In this document: positions 53,511 through 62,978 of the stretch, piece by piece
Layout of the letters: every line of letters begins with the position of its first letter
How positions within the stretch are numbered: the stretch's first letter is position 1
The notes under the pieces: generated by a model
Database searches by the model: none
Seen by the model: only the letters and a program-made list of their open reading frames with translations
What the model was told of the DNA's origin: nothing
Translations under genes and position numbers: made by a program
From: Clostridium collagenovorans DSM 3089
GTDB lineage: Bacteria; Bacillota; Clostridia; Clostridiales; Clostridiaceae
Reading direction: 5' to 3'
NCBI RefSeq assembly: GCF_900130005.1
Contig: NZ_FQXP01000003.1
Coordinates: 372,001-436,000, forward strand
DNA: 64,000 nt

Positions 53511-54068
53511 ATGATATCAGCAGGAGAATTAAGAAAAGGAACAACTTTTGAAGAGGATGGACAAGTTTTTACAGTTGTTGATTTCTTACATGTAAAACCA
53601 GGTAAAGGTGCAGCTTTCGTTAGAACTAAAATAAGAAACGTAATAAGTGGTGCTGTTATAGAAAAAACATACAACCCAACAACTAAACTTCAAGAAGCTG
53701 TTGTTGAAAGAAAAGAAATGCAGTATTTATACAATGATGGTGAATTATACTACTTCATGGATCAAGAAACTTATGAGCAAATTCCACTAAACTACGATAA
53801 AGTAGAAAACGCTATAAAGTTCTTAAAAGAAAACATGTTTGCAGTAATCAAATTCTTCAAAGGAGAAGCTTTCTCAGTAGAAGCTCCAAACTTTGTTGAA
53901 TTATTAATCACTGAATGTGAACCATCAGTAAAAGGTAACACAGCAACAAATGCTATGAAACCATGTACAGTTGAAACAGGTGCAGTTGTTCAAGTACCTA
54001 TGTTTGTTAACGAAGGTGACACTATAAGAATAGACACTAGAACTGGTGAATATATGGAAAGAATCTAA
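53511..54068 (+). CDS. efp: Translation elongation factor P
   Basis: 185 residues, three beta-barrel domains. EF-P enters the ribosome at the E site and relieves stalls at polyproline. The modified tip is in [13 protein letters not shown], with K32 as the target lysine. The ending [12 protein letters not shown] is typical. Codon use is richer in AAC, TTC and ATC than in the flanking genes, like nifJ, which fits high expression. Start after TGGAGG; strong terminator after. Confidence 0.98.
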   Translation: MISAGELRKGTTFEEDGQVFTVVDFLHVKPGKGAAFVRTKIRNVISGAVIEKTYNPTTKLQEAVVERKEMQYLYNDGELYYFMDQETYEQIPLNYDKVENAIKFLKENMFAVIKFFKGEAFSVEAPNFVELLITECEPSVKGNTATNAMKPCTVETGAVVQVPMFVNEGDTIRIDTRTGEYMERI

Positions 54069-54081
54069 TATTTCTTTCTTT

Positions 54082-54120
54082 AAAAAGGTTGATGATAATT
54101 TATCATCAGCCTTTTTATTT
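54082..54120 (+). terminator. efp terminator
   Basis: AAAAAGGTTGATGAT pairs with ATCATCAGCCTTTTT (one T-G wobble), 5-base loop, T-rich tail. Confidence 0.9.
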
Positions 54121-54306
54121 TGGATAAGTAAGTGCATACCTAAAAATCAAATCCTTTAACATAATAAATAAAGTAAGAATTCCATAGAAGTTCAAATCAA
54201 ATAAAAATAAATTTCCAAGTTTTAAATAAAAAAATCAATAAAAAAGTAATAATTCTATCATTCCTGTAATAAGTTTTAATATAGATTTTTACAAAGGAGT
54301 GATAAA

Positions 54307-55230
54307 GTGATTAATTTAAATAGTGTCTTAGATATACTCCCAAAGAGTATAAGGTATGAGTATGAAAAATTAGACAGTAAGGATAAGCTACAAGAAATAC
54401 GAATAAGAGCAGATAAACCACTAATATTTTATTTGGGAAGTAAAGAGGTATTAACAAATTACAGGGTTAAAAGTGAAGATTTAAAATCTATTATGCAAAG
54501 AATGAGCGGATATTCAATTTATGCTTTTGAACAAGAAATAAGACAAGGATACATAACTATAGAGGGTGGACATAGAATAGGGATTTGTGGGAGCTGTGTA
54601 ACTGAAAACAATTCAATTAAGACTATTAAGGATATAGCTTCTATTAACATTAGAATTTGTAGAGAAATTATTGGATGTAGTAATAAGGTTTTGAAATATA
54701 TTTGTAAGGATAAAGAAATTCAAAACACTATAATAATATCCCCTCCTAAATGCGGTAAAACAACTATTTTGAGGGATATAGTGCGTAATTTATCCTTAGG
54801 AATTAGGGAACTTAATATTTCGGGAAAAAAAGTTTCTGTAATAGATGAGAGAAGTGAAATAGCGGCTTGTTATAAAGGAATGCCACAATTAGAAGTAGGA
54901 TTAAGAACGGATATTTTTGATAACTGTCCTAAACATTTAGGCATAATAATGGCTATAAGAAGCATGGCACCAGAAGTTATAGTGGCTGATGAAATAGGAA
55001 CTTCAGAGGATATAGCTAGTATAATTATGGCGCTTAATTGTGGAGTTAAAGTTATTACCACCATTCATGGTAATTCCATAGAGGATTTTATAAATAGAAA
55101 AGTTTTTAATGATGCTATAGAAAATAAGGTTTTTAAAAGGGCAATAGTGCTTAGTAATAAAAGAGGGATAGGAACAATTGAATATATTTATGACTTTGAT
55201 TTAAAAAGAAGATTGGAGGTAAATATATGA
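54307..55230 (+). CDS. spoIIIAA: Stage III sporulation protein AA (ATPase)
   Basis: 307 residues. Cytoplasmic ATPase of the secretion superfamily, proposed motor for the SpoIIIA-SpoIIQ channel between mother cell and forespore. Walker A is PPKCGKTTILRDIV (about residues 147-160), Walker B region EVIVADEIGTSEDI. MSGYSIYAFEQEIRQGYITI and GGHRIGICG are typical. First gene of the eight-gene operon. I did not find a convincing sigma-E promoter in the 238 bases upstream. Start after AAAGGAGTG. Confidence 0.95.
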   Translation: MINLNSVLDILPKSIRYEYEKLDSKDKLQEIRIRADKPLIFYLGSKEVLTNYRVKSEDLKSIMQRMSGYSIYAFEQEIRQGYITIEGGHRIGICGSCVTENNSIKTIKDIASINIRICREIIGCSNKVLKYICKDKEIQNTIIISPPKCGKTTILRDIVRNLSLGIRELNISGKKVSVIDERSEIAACYKGMPQLEVGLRTDIFDNCPKHLGIIMAIRSMAPEVIVADEIGTSEDIASIIMALNCGVKVITTIHGNSIEDFINRKVFNDAIENKVFKRAIVLSNKRGIGTIEYIYDFDLKRRLEVNI

Positions 55231-55748
55231 TATTAAAAATATTAGGTTCTTGTTTAGTGATTCTCGGTACTACACTATGGGGTTATAGATATTCAGAAGG
55301 GTTAGAGAAACATGTACAGCAATTAAAAGAATTAGAGCTCTTAGTTCTTAATCTACAATCTGAGGTAATGTATTTGTATTCTCCCTTACCAACAGCTTTT
55401 GAGAACATAGCAATAAAAACTAAAAATGAAATTGGAGAAATATTTCAGCGTATAGCAAATATATTGAAACTTAATAAAGTTGATACGGTTTATGAAGCGT
55501 TTAATGAAGTAATAGAGGAAAATAGAGGTGAACTTTATTTATGTCAAGAGGATTATGATATTCTTTTATCTCTAAGTAAAAATCTAGGTGATTTAGATAG
55601 GGATTCGCAAAGCAATATATTTGAGTTAAGTAATAATACATTAAAAAAGCATATAAAAGATGCAGAAGAAAAAAGTGAGAAAAATAAGAAGTTATATAAA
55701 TACTTAGGATTTTCTTTTGGAGCTATTATTGTAATTATGATGATTTAA
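55227..55748 (+). CDS. spoIIIAB: Stage III sporulation protein AB
   Basis: 173 residues. N-terminal span (ILKILGSCLVILGTTLWGY), a helical domain with LEKHVQQLKELELLVLNLQSE, and a C-terminal span (LGFSFGAIIVIMMI). This GspF-related layout is typical of SpoIIIAB. It would act with the AA ATPase at the mother-cell membrane. ATGA overlap with spoIIIAA. Confidence 0.94.
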   Translation: MILKILGSCLVILGTTLWGYRYSEGLEKHVQQLKELELLVLNLQSEVMYLYSPLPTAFENIAIKTKNEIGEIFQRIANILKLNKVDTVYEAFNEVIEENRGELYLCQEDYDILLSLSKNLGDLDRDSQSNIFELSNNTLKKHIKDAEEKSEKNKKLYKYLGFSFGAIIVIMMI

Positions 55749-55795
55749 AACATAAATAAGTGAAAATTTTAAACAAGTAAAAGGAGGAGATGTAT

Positions 55796-55993
55796 ATGTT
55801 AGATATAGGACTTATCTTTAAGATTGCGGCAGTGGGGATTTTAGTGTTGGTATTAGATAAACTATTAACCAGCTCAGGAAAGGGTGAATATGCTGCAATG
55901 ACTAATTTAGTAGGGGTAATAATTATTTTAATGATGGTTATAAATCTAATAGGTAAATTATTCACAACAGTAAAAACCATATTTACTTTTTAG
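55796..55993 (+). CDS. spoIIIAC: Stage III sporulation protein AC
   Basis: 65 residues from the ATG at 55796; the in-frame ATG at 55790 sits only two bases from GGAGG. Two membrane spans: LIFKIAAVGILVLVLDKLL and TNLVGVIIILMMVINLIG. The length is the family norm. Next gene begins nine bases after the stop. Confidence 0.93.
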   Translation: MLDIGLIFKIAAVGILVLVLDKLLTSSGKGEYAAMTNLVGVIIILMMVINLIGKLFTTVKTIFTF

Positions 55994-56002
55994 GTGAAGG
56001 AT

Positions 56003-56386
56003 ATGGAAATATTCAAGGTTATAGCCTTTGCTTTTATAGCATTATTTTTATCCTTACTATTTAAAGATACGAGAAAAGATATTTCTATACAAATAAGTTT
56101 GGTTGCTGGTATATTAATATTTTTATTTATGCTGCCAAAGCTTACAGTTATAATGAGCTTCTTGCAAACCATAGCTAATAAGGCCCATATTGATGTATAT
56201 TATTTAAACATAATTTTTAAAATTTTAGGTATTTCATACTTAACATCATTTTCGGCAGAGCTATGTAAGGATGCTGGTGAAGGCGCATTAGCATCTAAGG
56301 TAGAGTTTTCAGGGAAAATATTAATATTAGCCTTAAGTATACCTATAATAATTGCTGTTTTAGATAGCATCTTAAAGATATTATAG
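56003..56386 (+). CDS. spoIIIAD: Stage III sporulation protein AD
   Basis: 127 residues, start at ATG 56003 with AGGTGA upstream; a GTG at 55994 is in frame but overlaps that site. Four membrane spans, with LLFKDTRKDISIQISLVAG and LGISYLTSFSAELCKDAGE as family signs. Integral membrane part of the SpoIIIA complex. Confidence 0.93.
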   Translation: MEIFKVIAFAFIALFLSLLFKDTRKDISIQISLVAGILIFLFMLPKLTVIMSFLQTIANKAHIDVYYLNIIFKILGISYLTSFSAELCKDAGEGALASKVEFSGKILILALSIPIIIAVLDSILKIL

Positions 56387-56398
56387 GGAGGGTAGGAA

Positions 56399-57598
56399 AT
56401 GAAAAACTTAAAGATTTATAAAGTGATGATGATTTTAACAATAGTTATAGCACTTATGATACCACAAAAGGTATATGGGATTGATAATTCAAATGACAAG
56501 GTATTAGTGCCTGAAAGTTCCTTAAGTAATGAGGAAGTTAAGGGAATGAACGATTTATATAAATATATTACAGATATGAAAAGTGAATATGAGATAATGT
56601 CTGATTTAAATCCTAAAGCTTATATAGAAAATGTAATGAAAAGTGGAGAAAGTGGACTAAATATAAAGGATATAACTAAATACTTTTTGAAATATATAAC
56701 AAGAGAAATAGGAAGTACATTTCAATTCTTGTTGGTTTTAATAGTTGTAGCATTATTAAGTTCCTTACTACAAAATCTTCAGGAGGCATTTAAAACAGGA
56801 GAAGTTTCTAATATAGCATATTTTGCATGTTATGCAATTATTGTAGTCATAATGACTAAAAGTTTCTTACTTGGAGTCAACTTAGGAAAGGATACTATCT
56901 TTAGAATAAAAGAATTTATGAATGCACTTGTTCCAATACTTATTATGTTACTTGCAAGTATGGGAGCTTTTACTCAAGCAGCTTTAATGGATCCTGTTAT
57001 TGTTTTTATAAGTAATATAGGCGTTACCTTTATATGTAACATAATATTTCCCTTAATACTAATAAGTTTTGTACTAAACTTTGTTAATAATTTATGTGAA
57101 GAAAGTAAAGTTGAAAAACTAGGGAAATTAATAAAGGGAGGAGTATTATGGGCACAAGGAACATTAATGACGGTTTTTGTAACATTTTTAACTATAAGAG
57201 GGATAACTGCTAAGGGGTTAGATGAATTTACAATAAAGACAGCTAAGTTTGCAGTAGATACCTTCATACCTGTAGTTGGTGGATGTTTATCTGATGCGGT
57301 GTCAACAGTAGCTGGATACACTGGACTAGTTAAAAATGCTGTGGGTACCTTAGGCTTAGTAATGATAATTATAATTGGAATATTTCCTATTATAAAGTTA
57401 GCAATTATGGCTATAGCATATAAATTTACGGCTGCAGTTATAGAGCCAATAAGTAATAAAAAAATAGTAAGCTGTATATCTTCAGCTGGAGATTCCTTAG
57501 GCTTAATAATAGCAAGTGTGGTTTGTGTTTCAGTAATGTGTTTCATAATGATATGTATCGTCTTATCTACAACGGCAACCATGTCATCACTTGGATAA
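56399..57598 (+). CDS. spoIIIAE: Stage III sporulation protein AE
   Basis: 399 residues. Signal peptide (about 1-26) with likely cleavage near the KVYGID, then a soluble segment and about seven membrane spans from residue 105 on. Signs are FRIKEFMNALVPILIMLLAS, SEVEK-like ESKVEKLGKLIKGGVLW and VGGCLSDAVSTVAGYTGLVKNAVG. The largest membrane protein of the channel. Start after TAGGGAGGG. Confidence 0.95.
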   Translation: MKNLKIYKVMMILTIVIALMIPQKVYGIDNSNDKVLVPESSLSNEEVKGMNDLYKYITDMKSEYEIMSDLNPKAYIENVMKSGESGLNIKDITKYFLKYITREIGSTFQFLLVLIVVALLSSLLQNLQEAFKTGEVSNIAYFACYAIIVVIMTKSFLLGVNLGKDTIFRIKEFMNALVPILIMLLASMGAFTQAALMDPVIVFISNIGVTFICNIIFPLILISFVLNFVNNLCEESKVEKLGKLIKGGVLWAQGTLMTVFVTFLTIRGITAKGLDEFTIKTAKFAVDTFIPVVGGCLSDAVSTVAGYTGLVKNAVGTLGLVMIIIIGIFPIIKLAIMAIAYKFTAAVIEPISNKKIVSCISSAGDSLGLIIASVVCVSVMCFIMICIVLSTTATMSSLG

Positions 57599-57611
57599 GG
57601 AGGCCTTTAAT

Positions 57612-58193
57612 ATGATGGAAAGTTTTAAAGGATGGATAGTAACCATATGTACCATAGTCATATTGATATATTGTATAGAGTTACTAATGCCTAATAACTC
57701 AATGAGAAAATATGCTAAATTTACTACAGGACTTATATTAGTTGTAGTTATAATAAGTCCAGTTTTAAAGTTCATGAATGGTGATTTTTCTATGGATCAG
57801 TATGTTAGTAAGGCAGAGCAATATTTAGATGGAGAAAGTAGTAAGGTTGATTATGAAAAGTACAAAAATGAGAATGTTAATAGAACCATTGATAATTTCA
57901 AAAAGAATTTAGAAGTAGCTTATAAGGATAAGCTCCAAAAGAAATACAATGATAGTAATTTTGAACTTGAAATACAGTGTAATTATGATGAAAAAGAAGG
58001 GAAAATATCAGTGGACTCAGTTAAGATAGATGTGCAAGATAAGTCAATAGTAAATGTAAAAAAGGTAAGTATAGGAAAAGTAGAAAATGAAGAAAATATT
58101 GAAGAAACACCTAAAGTAAAAGAAATTAAAGACCTTGTAGCAAATGAGTTAAATGTTGAAAAAGGCAAAATATATGTTTGCATTAATAAATAA
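57612..58193 (+). CDS. spoIIIAF: Stage III sporulation protein AF
   Basis: 193 residues from the ATG at 57612, 8 bases after AAGGAGG (the upstream TTG at 57591 overlaps spoIIIAE and has no site). Two membrane spans at the start (WIVTICTIVILIYCIELLMP, GLILVVVIISPVLKF) and a ring-forming-type soluble domain with NFELEIQCNYDEKEGKISVD. Followed by a 130-base gap before spoIIIAG, the widest in the operon. Confidence 0.92.
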   Translation: MMESFKGWIVTICTIVILIYCIELLMPNNSMRKYAKFTTGLILVVVIISPVLKFMNGDFSMDQYVSKAEQYLDGESSKVDYEKYKNENVNRTIDNFKKNLEVAYKDKLQKKYNDSNFELEIQCNYDEKEGKISVDSVKIDVQDKSIVNVKKVSIGKVENEENIEETPKVKEIKDLVANELNVEKGKIYVCINK

Positions 58194-58323
58194 AATGTAC
58201 GAAGATATGCTGAATAAAAAAAAGTGTTACTAAAAACTCAAAAAAATTTCTTTTTAAAAGTATATAACCATAAGTTTTCGTATATATATATATTAAATAA
58301 GTTATACAAGGGGGGAAGATAAA

Positions 58324-59031
58324 ATGGGAAAAGGTAGTATTGTAGATAAGATTAGAGATGCAATCAATGATTTCTGCAATAAAATCGGGGATAAGGGTAA
58401 AGCAGAAGATAAAAAAACTAATACTCAAAAGGGCAAGAGCAATAAAGCTTTTAATACTACTTGCTTAGTATTAGTTGGAATACTATTATTGTTTATTAGT
58501 AAAATTTTTGCTGGTGGATTTGACCAAAATTCACAGGTAACTTTTGCAAATAAACAACAAAGTGAGAAGAGTGATAAGGAATTAAAGATGGATGAGAGTA
58601 ATACTACTCAATTATCAGGAGACTCTTCTCTTGAGAAATACAATAATAAATTAAATAACCAATTAAAAAACATTTTATCAAAAATAGAGGGTGTAGGTTC
58701 AATAGAATCAATGATTTACTTTGAATCAGGAGAAGAACATGTACCAGCAATTAATGTATCAGGATCTAATAGTGTAACTGATGAAACAGATACAAGTGGT
58801 GGTAAAAGACAAATAAATCAAAATAATAATGGAGAAACAGTGGTGGTTCTTAATGAAGGATCAGACACTAAGCCACTTATAACTAAAACCAATCAACCTA
58901 AAATAACAGGGGTGTGTATAGTGGCAGAGGGTGCAGAAGATAAAGTAACCGAACTTAGAATAACTAGAGCAGTAGTTAATTTGTTTGGCTTACCAAGTGA
59001 AAAGGTTCAAGTTTATCCTATGAAAAAATAA
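58324..59031 (+). CDS. spoIIIAG: Stage III sporulation protein AG
   Basis: 235 residues. Cytoplasmic N-terminus (about 1-42), one span (about 45-62, TCLVLVGILLLFISKIF), a low-complexity linker and the ring-building motif region with LKNILSKIEGVGSIESMIYFES and TGVCIVAEGAEDKVTELRI. In Bacillus SpoIIIAG forms a large ring with 30-fold symmetry in the intermembrane space. Start after AAGGGGGGAAG, with a TA-rich stretch upstream. Confidence 0.94.
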   Translation: MGKGSIVDKIRDAINDFCNKIGDKGKAEDKKTNTQKGKSNKAFNTTCLVLVGILLLFISKIFAGGFDQNSQVTFANKQQSEKSDKELKMDESNTTQLSGDSSLEKYNNKLNNQLKNILSKIEGVGSIESMIYFESGEEHVPAINVSGSNSVTDETDTSGGKRQINQNNNGETVVVLNEGSDTKPLITKTNQPKITGVCIVAEGAEDKVTELRITRAVVNLFGLPSEKVQVYPMKK

Positions 59032-59055
59032 ATTTATTATTAGGGGGAGTTTATA

Positions 59056-59559
59056 ATGAATAGAAAGCAAACTGGGATTATTGGAACATTACTTATACTT
59101 ATTGTGTTTTGTGGGTTTTTAGCTACTAAGCTTAACAGTCCATTATATAGTGGAAATGAAATTGCATCAGGTGAAGATAAGAGTACTATAGGTTTAAATC
59201 AAAGTGATTCAAATAGTTTCTTCGTTGAAGCAAAATTAGCTCGTGACCAAAACAATGCAAAAACATATCAAAGATTACAAGAAAGAATAGATGATGAAAG
59301 TAGTGCTCAAGAAGAAAGAGATAAAGCATCAACTGAATACAGACAACTTGCACTAACTACAGAAAAAGAAATAGATATTGAAACAAAACTTAAAGGTAGA
59401 GGCTATGAAGATGTAGTTTGCTACATAGATGGAAATAAGGTTAAGGTATTTATAAAAACTGAAGCTGAGCTAACAGAAGCTCAAGCAAAAGAAATAAAAG
59501 ATGAAGTATTAAGCAGCACTCAAATAAAAGATGTAGAGATAACTGTAAAAAAACAATAG
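59056..59559 (+). CDS. spoIIIAH: Stage III sporulation protein AH
   Basis: 167 residues. One N-terminal span (IIGTLLILIVFCGFLATKL), a helical stretch (about 50-105) and the ring-building domain KGRGYEDVVCYIDGNKVKVFI to the end. It binds forespore SpoIIQ across the septum. Shorter than the Bacillus protein but normal for clostridia. Start after AGGGGGAG. Last gene of the spoIIIA set. Confidence 0.94.
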   Translation: MNRKQTGIIGTLLILIVFCGFLATKLNSPLYSGNEIASGEDKSTIGLNQSDSNSFFVEAKLARDQNNAKTYQRLQERIDDESSAQEERDKASTEYRQLALTTEKEIDIETKLKGRGYEDVVCYIDGNKVKVFIKTEAELTEAQAKEIKDEVLSSTQIKDVEITVKKQ

Positions 59560-59640
59560 AGAAATTATTGTAAAACTTAGGTTATCTGATATAATAAAAG
59601 AATAATAATGTTTACCTAAGTAAATTAAGGGGGTAGCAAA

Positions 59641-60036
59641 ATGGAACAACAAGATATGTACCAATTAGAAGATGGCGTTGTTAGAATATCTGATGAGGTG
59701 GTTTGTGTTATAGCATCTATGGCAGCTTCTGAAGTAGAAGGAGTTGAATATGTAGGTCAAGGTGTGGTAGCTGGACTTACAGATAAACTAACAAATAAGA
59801 AACATCAAGTAAAAGGCGTAAGAGTAAGCATTTCAGAAGAGAGTGCTCAAATAGATATTTTTCTTTCAGTAGCATATGGGCAAAAGATTCATGAAGTTGC
59901 TGAACAAGTGCAAAAAAACGTAAAAAGATCTGTGGAAGCTATGACAGGATTAATTGTATCTCAAGTAAATGTTTATGTACAAAATGTTGTAGTTAAAAAA
60001 GTTGAAACTCAAAGTTTAGAAAAAATAGAAGAATAA
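59641..60036 (+). CDS. Asp23/Gls24 family envelope stress protein
   Basis: 131 residues. Contains the Asp23 domain: GVVRISDEVVCVIASMAASEVEGVE, GVRVSISEESAQIDIFLSVAYG, IHEVAEQVQKNVKRSVEAMTG and VNVYVQNVVV. Cytoplasmic; related proteins gather at the membrane and respond to cell-wall stress. It regularly sits between spoIIIAH and nusB in clostridia. Start after AAGGGGGTAG; own terminator follows. Confidence 0.93.
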   Translation: MEQQDMYQLEDGVVRISDEVVCVIASMAASEVEGVEYVGQGVVAGLTDKLTNKKHQVKGVRVSISEESAQIDIFLSVAYGQKIHEVAEQVQKNVKRSVEAMTGLIVSQVNVYVQNVVVKKVETQSLEKIEE

Positions 60037-60041
60037 AATTG

Positions 60042-60086
60042 GGGTATCTTCCGTTACATAGACATGGGAGATACCCTGAATTTTTT
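60042..60086 (+). terminator. Terminator after Asp23 gene
   Basis: GGGTATCTTCC (60042-60052) pairs with GGGAGATACCC (60066-60076), then TGAATTTTTT. Confidence 0.75.
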
Positions 60087-60131
60087 ATAAAAACTCTTTA
60101 ATTTAAGTGATTTATATAATAAAATAAGTAG

Positions 60132-60159
60132 TTGAGTGCTAAGGTGCTAAACTTATAAT
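60132..60159 (+). promoter_or_regulatory. Predicted sigma-A promoter for nusB-folD-xseAB-ispA
   Basis: TTGAGT (60132-60137), 16 bases, TATAAT (60154-60159). The spacer includes GAGTGCTAA, which equals one CIRCE half-site, but the other half is missing. Confidence 0.6.
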
Positions 60160-60229
60160 AGTTACATTTCCATTGTTATGTGATATTATTTATATACATA
60201 TTAACAGTGGTAACCAGGAGGAAACACAT

Positions 60230-60625
60230 ATGAATAGAAGAAAATCAAGAGAGATAGCTATGAAGCTATTATATGAAGTAATGATAAATAAGTCCGATTT
60301 TGAAACTTTATTTGAAGACTATAATAATCATTTTAGAGAAGAAGTAAGAGACATTGAAAAAGGGTACATAGAGAATTTATTTAATGGAGTAAGTGAAAAA
60401 GTAGAGTTTTTAGATAGCAAAATAGAAGAAAATCTTTCGAATTGGAAGATTGATAGAATATCTAGAGTTAATTTAACGATTTTAAGATTAGCTATATATG
60501 AAATAAACTTTGAAGAAAGTGTACCAACTAAAGTTGCTATAAATGAAGCAATTGAACTAGCAAAAGAATTTTCAGATGATAAAGCACCTAAGTTTATAAA
60601 CGGGGTTTTAGCTAATTTTATATAA
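60230..60625 (+). CDS. nusB: Transcription antitermination/rRNA processing factor NusB
   Basis: 131 residues from the ATG at 60230, after CAGGAGG. Signs are NRRKSREIAMKLLYEVM at the start, LSNWKIDRISRVNLTILRLAIYE and VPTKVAINEAIELAKEFSDDKAPKF near the end. With NusE it binds boxA RNA in rRNA antitermination. An upstream in-frame ATG at 60173 has no ribosome site and would add 19 odd residues. Confidence 0.96.
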   Translation: MNRRKSREIAMKLLYEVMINKSDFETLFEDYNNHFREEVRDIEKGYIENLFNGVSEKVEFLDSKIEENLSNWKIDRISRVNLTILRLAIYEINFEESVPTKVAINEAIELAKEFSDDKAPKFINGVLANFI

Positions 60626-60647
60626 GATATAGTAAGGGGGAAAAGAT

Positions 60648-61490
60648 GTGGCCATAATTCTTAATGGTAAAGAGCTTTCAAAGGAAATAGAGAAAGATAT
60701 AATAAAGCATACAGAATATAGAAGAAATCATGGATTAACTAAGCCTAAATTAATTTCTATTTTAGTAGGAGAAGATGGAGGGTCTATTTTCTATGCTAAT
60801 TATCAAGCTAAAATAAGTGAAAAATTAGGAATAACTTATGAATGCATAAAATTAGAAGAAAGCATAACTACAGAGGATGTAAAATCTCTTATAAAAGAAT
60901 TAAATAATGATACAGAAGTAAATGGAATCATGTTGCTTCTTCCTTTACCAAAACATATAGATGAAAATGAAGTTATATCAGTAATCAATCCTGATAAAGA
61001 TGTGGATGGATTAACTACTTTAAACATAGGAAGAATGTATAAAGGAGAAAAGAGCTTCATACCTTGTACGCCACAATCTATTTTAAGATTAATAAAAAGT
61101 ACAGGTTTAGAAATCGAAGGAAAAGAAACTGTAATAATAGGAAGAAGTAATATAGTTGGAAAACCCATTGCTCAGCTAATGTTACAAGAAAACTCAACTA
61201 TAACAGTATGTCACTCTAAAACAAAGAATCTTAAGGATGTATGTAAAAGAGCAGATATACTTATTAGTTGTATGGGAAAACCAAGGTTTATAGATAAAGA
61301 GTATGTAAAAGAGGGCGCTATAGTAATTGACGTAGGAACAACAGAGGTAGAAGGAAAAATAACAGGTGATGTTAATTTTGAAGAGGTAAGTGAAATAGCA
61401 TCATATATTAGTCCTGTACCTGGAGGAGTTGGTTCTCTTACAACAAATATATTATTTTTAAATACTTGCATAGCTACTGATATGGAGTAA
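60648..61490 (+). CDS. folD: Bifunctional methylene-THF dehydrogenase/cyclohydrolase
   Basis: 280 residues, GTG start after AAGGGGGAAAAG. Interconverts methylene-, methenyl- and formyl-tetrahydrofolate. The substrate-site stretch is YANYQAKISEKLGI with the key Tyr and Lys, then NGIMLLLPLPKHID, NPDKDVDGLT, the NADP site VIIGRSNIVGKPIAQLML and SPVPGGVGSLTTNILFLNT. Second gene of the nusB unit. Confidence 0.96.
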   Translation: MAIILNGKELSKEIEKDIIKHTEYRRNHGLTKPKLISILVGEDGGSIFYANYQAKISEKLGITYECIKLEESITTEDVKSLIKELNNDTEVNGIMLLLPLPKHIDENEVISVINPDKDVDGLTTLNIGRMYKGEKSFIPCTPQSILRLIKSTGLEIEGKETVIIGRSNIVGKPIAQLMLQENSTITVCHSKTKNLKDVCKRADILISCMGKPRFIDKEYVKEGAIVIDVGTTEVEGKITGDVNFEEVSEIASYISPVPGGVGSLTTNILFLNTCIATDME

Positions 61491-61516
61491 TTATTGAATT
61501 TAGGTAGGTATTAATT

Positions 61517-62719
61517 ATGTATGAAAAAAGTATCACCGTAAGTTTTTTGAATCGATATATAAAGAAAAGCTTAGACTCAGATTATATACTTAATAATTTA
61601 AGTGTAAAAGGTGAAATTTCTAATTTTAAGTTGCATAATAGTGGGCATATTTATTTTTCATTAAAGGATGATGGATCTAAGATAAATTGTGTTATGTTTA
61701 AATCTAGTGCATATACATTAAAGTTCAATCCTAAAAATGGAGATAAAGTTGTTGTTCAAGGTAGAGTTTCTGTATATGAAAAGGATGGAAGTTATCAGCT
61801 TTATTGCAATACTATGAAAAAAGATGGAATTGGAGATTTATATTTAGCTTTTGAAGAATTAAAGGAAAAGCTTACTAAAGAAGGATTATTTGATTTAGAA
61901 CATAAGAAAGATATACCTAGGTATCCTCAAAATATAGGTATTATAACATCACCTACAGGGGCGGCAATAAGAGATATTATTAATGTGTCTACTAGAAGAA
62001 ATAATAAATTAAATTTGCTTATATATCCTTCCTTGGTACAAGGAGATAAGGCTCATACTACCCTTGTAGAAGGAATTGAATACTTCAATAAGAAAAAAAA
62101 TGTAGATGTAATAATTTTAGCAAGAGGTGGAGGATCTATAGAAGAACTATGGGCTTTCAATAATGAAAGTTTGGCATATGCTATTTATGGATCTAAAATT
62201 CCAGTTGTAACAGGAGTAGGTCATGAAACAGACTTTACTATTGTAGATTTTGTAAGTGACAGAAGAGCACCTACACCTTCAGCTGCTGCAGAAATTGTTA
62301 CTCCAGCATTAAGTGATATTTTAAATAATATTAAAGATAAAAGTGATTTATTAAGGTCGAATATGGATAGAATATTTTTAGAGAAGAGTGTAGCATTAAA
62401 ATCTTTAGAGAAAGAATTAAAACTCTATAGTCCAGAAAAATATATTGTACATCAGTATGAGATTGTTGATTCACTTAAAGAAAAATTATTGCAAAAAATG
62501 CAGTTTAAAATATCTATGGAAAAGGAAATTCTAGCAAGGTACAATTCATTGCTCTGTGCACACAACCCTTTAAATATATTAAATAAGGGATATTCTATAA
62601 TTGAAAGCGAAGAGCAAAAATTTATAGGAAGCAAAGAAGAGATTAAAAAATATGAAAAAATTAGTATTAGGTTTAAAGATGGTAAAGTTAAAGCTAATAT
62701 TAAGATTTTGGAGGAATAG
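61517..62719 (+). CDS. xseA: Exodeoxyribonuclease VII large subunit
   Basis: 400 residues. N-terminal OB-fold (about 1-100, [39 protein letters not shown]), then the catalytic domain with [57 protein letters not shown], and a coiled-coil C-terminus. Degrades single-stranded DNA from both ends with XseB. Followed by xseB two bases after the stop. Confidence 0.96.
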   Translation: MYEKSITVSFLNRYIKKSLDSDYILNNLSVKGEISNFKLHNSGHIYFSLKDDGSKINCVMFKSSAYTLKFNPKNGDKVVVQGRVSVYEKDGSYQLYCNTMKKDGIGDLYLAFEELKEKLTKEGLFDLEHKKDIPRYPQNIGIITSPTGAAIRDIINVSTRRNNKLNLLIYPSLVQGDKAHTTLVEGIEYFNKKKNVDVIILARGGGSIEELWAFNNESLAYAIYGSKIPVVTGVGHETDFTIVDFVSDRRAPTPSAAAEIVTPALSDILNNIKDKSDLLRSNMDRIFLEKSVALKSLEKELKLYSPEKYIVHQYEIVDSLKEKLLQKMQFKISMEKEILARYNSLLCAHNPLNILNKGYSIIESEEQKFIGSKEEIKKYEKISIRFKDGKVKANIKILEE

Positions 62720-62721
62720 TT

Positions 62722-62943
62722 ATGCCACCTAGAAAACAAAATTACGAAGATATGATTAAAAAATTGCAGTTAATAATTGAAAAAATGGAAAATGAAAATT
62801 TATCCTTAGAAGAAGCTATAAAAAGCTATGAAGAAGGGGTTAAGCTTACTACAAGTTTGTATAAAATATTAAATGATGCGGAAGGCAAAATAAACATATT
62901 AAGTTCCAATGGAGAAGAGGAATTTAATATGTGCGAAGAGTAG
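62722..62943 (+). CDS. xseB: Exodeoxyribonuclease VII small subunit
   Basis: 73 residues, normal size. YEDMIKKLQLIIEKMENENL followed by SLEEAIKSYEEGVKLTT is the family signature. Small helical protein that coats the XseA coiled coil. The ribosome site GGAGG lies within the last codons of xseA, so the two are probably translationally coupled. Confidence 0.95.
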   Translation: MPPRKQNYEDMIKKLQLIIEKMENENLSLEEAIKSYEEGVKLTTSLYKILNDAEGKINILSSNGEEEFNMCEE

Positions 62944-62978
62944 TTATATAAGCTTAAATTTAGAAGGAAGGTGTATTT

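Noticed and set aside
56974..57582. 202-codon open frame on the minus strand across spoIIIAE
   Set aside because: Mirror of a hydrophobic membrane gene; no ribosome site, and the plus-strand gene is certain.
58196..58234. 12-codon open frame ATGTACGAAGATATG after spoIIIAF
   Set aside because: No ribosome site and no conserved context; most likely spacer.
60130..60145. GAGTGCTAA upstream of nusB as a CIRCE (HrcA) element
   Set aside because: Only one half-site is present; the complementary TTAGCACTC nine bases upstream is missing, and nusB is not a chaperone gene.
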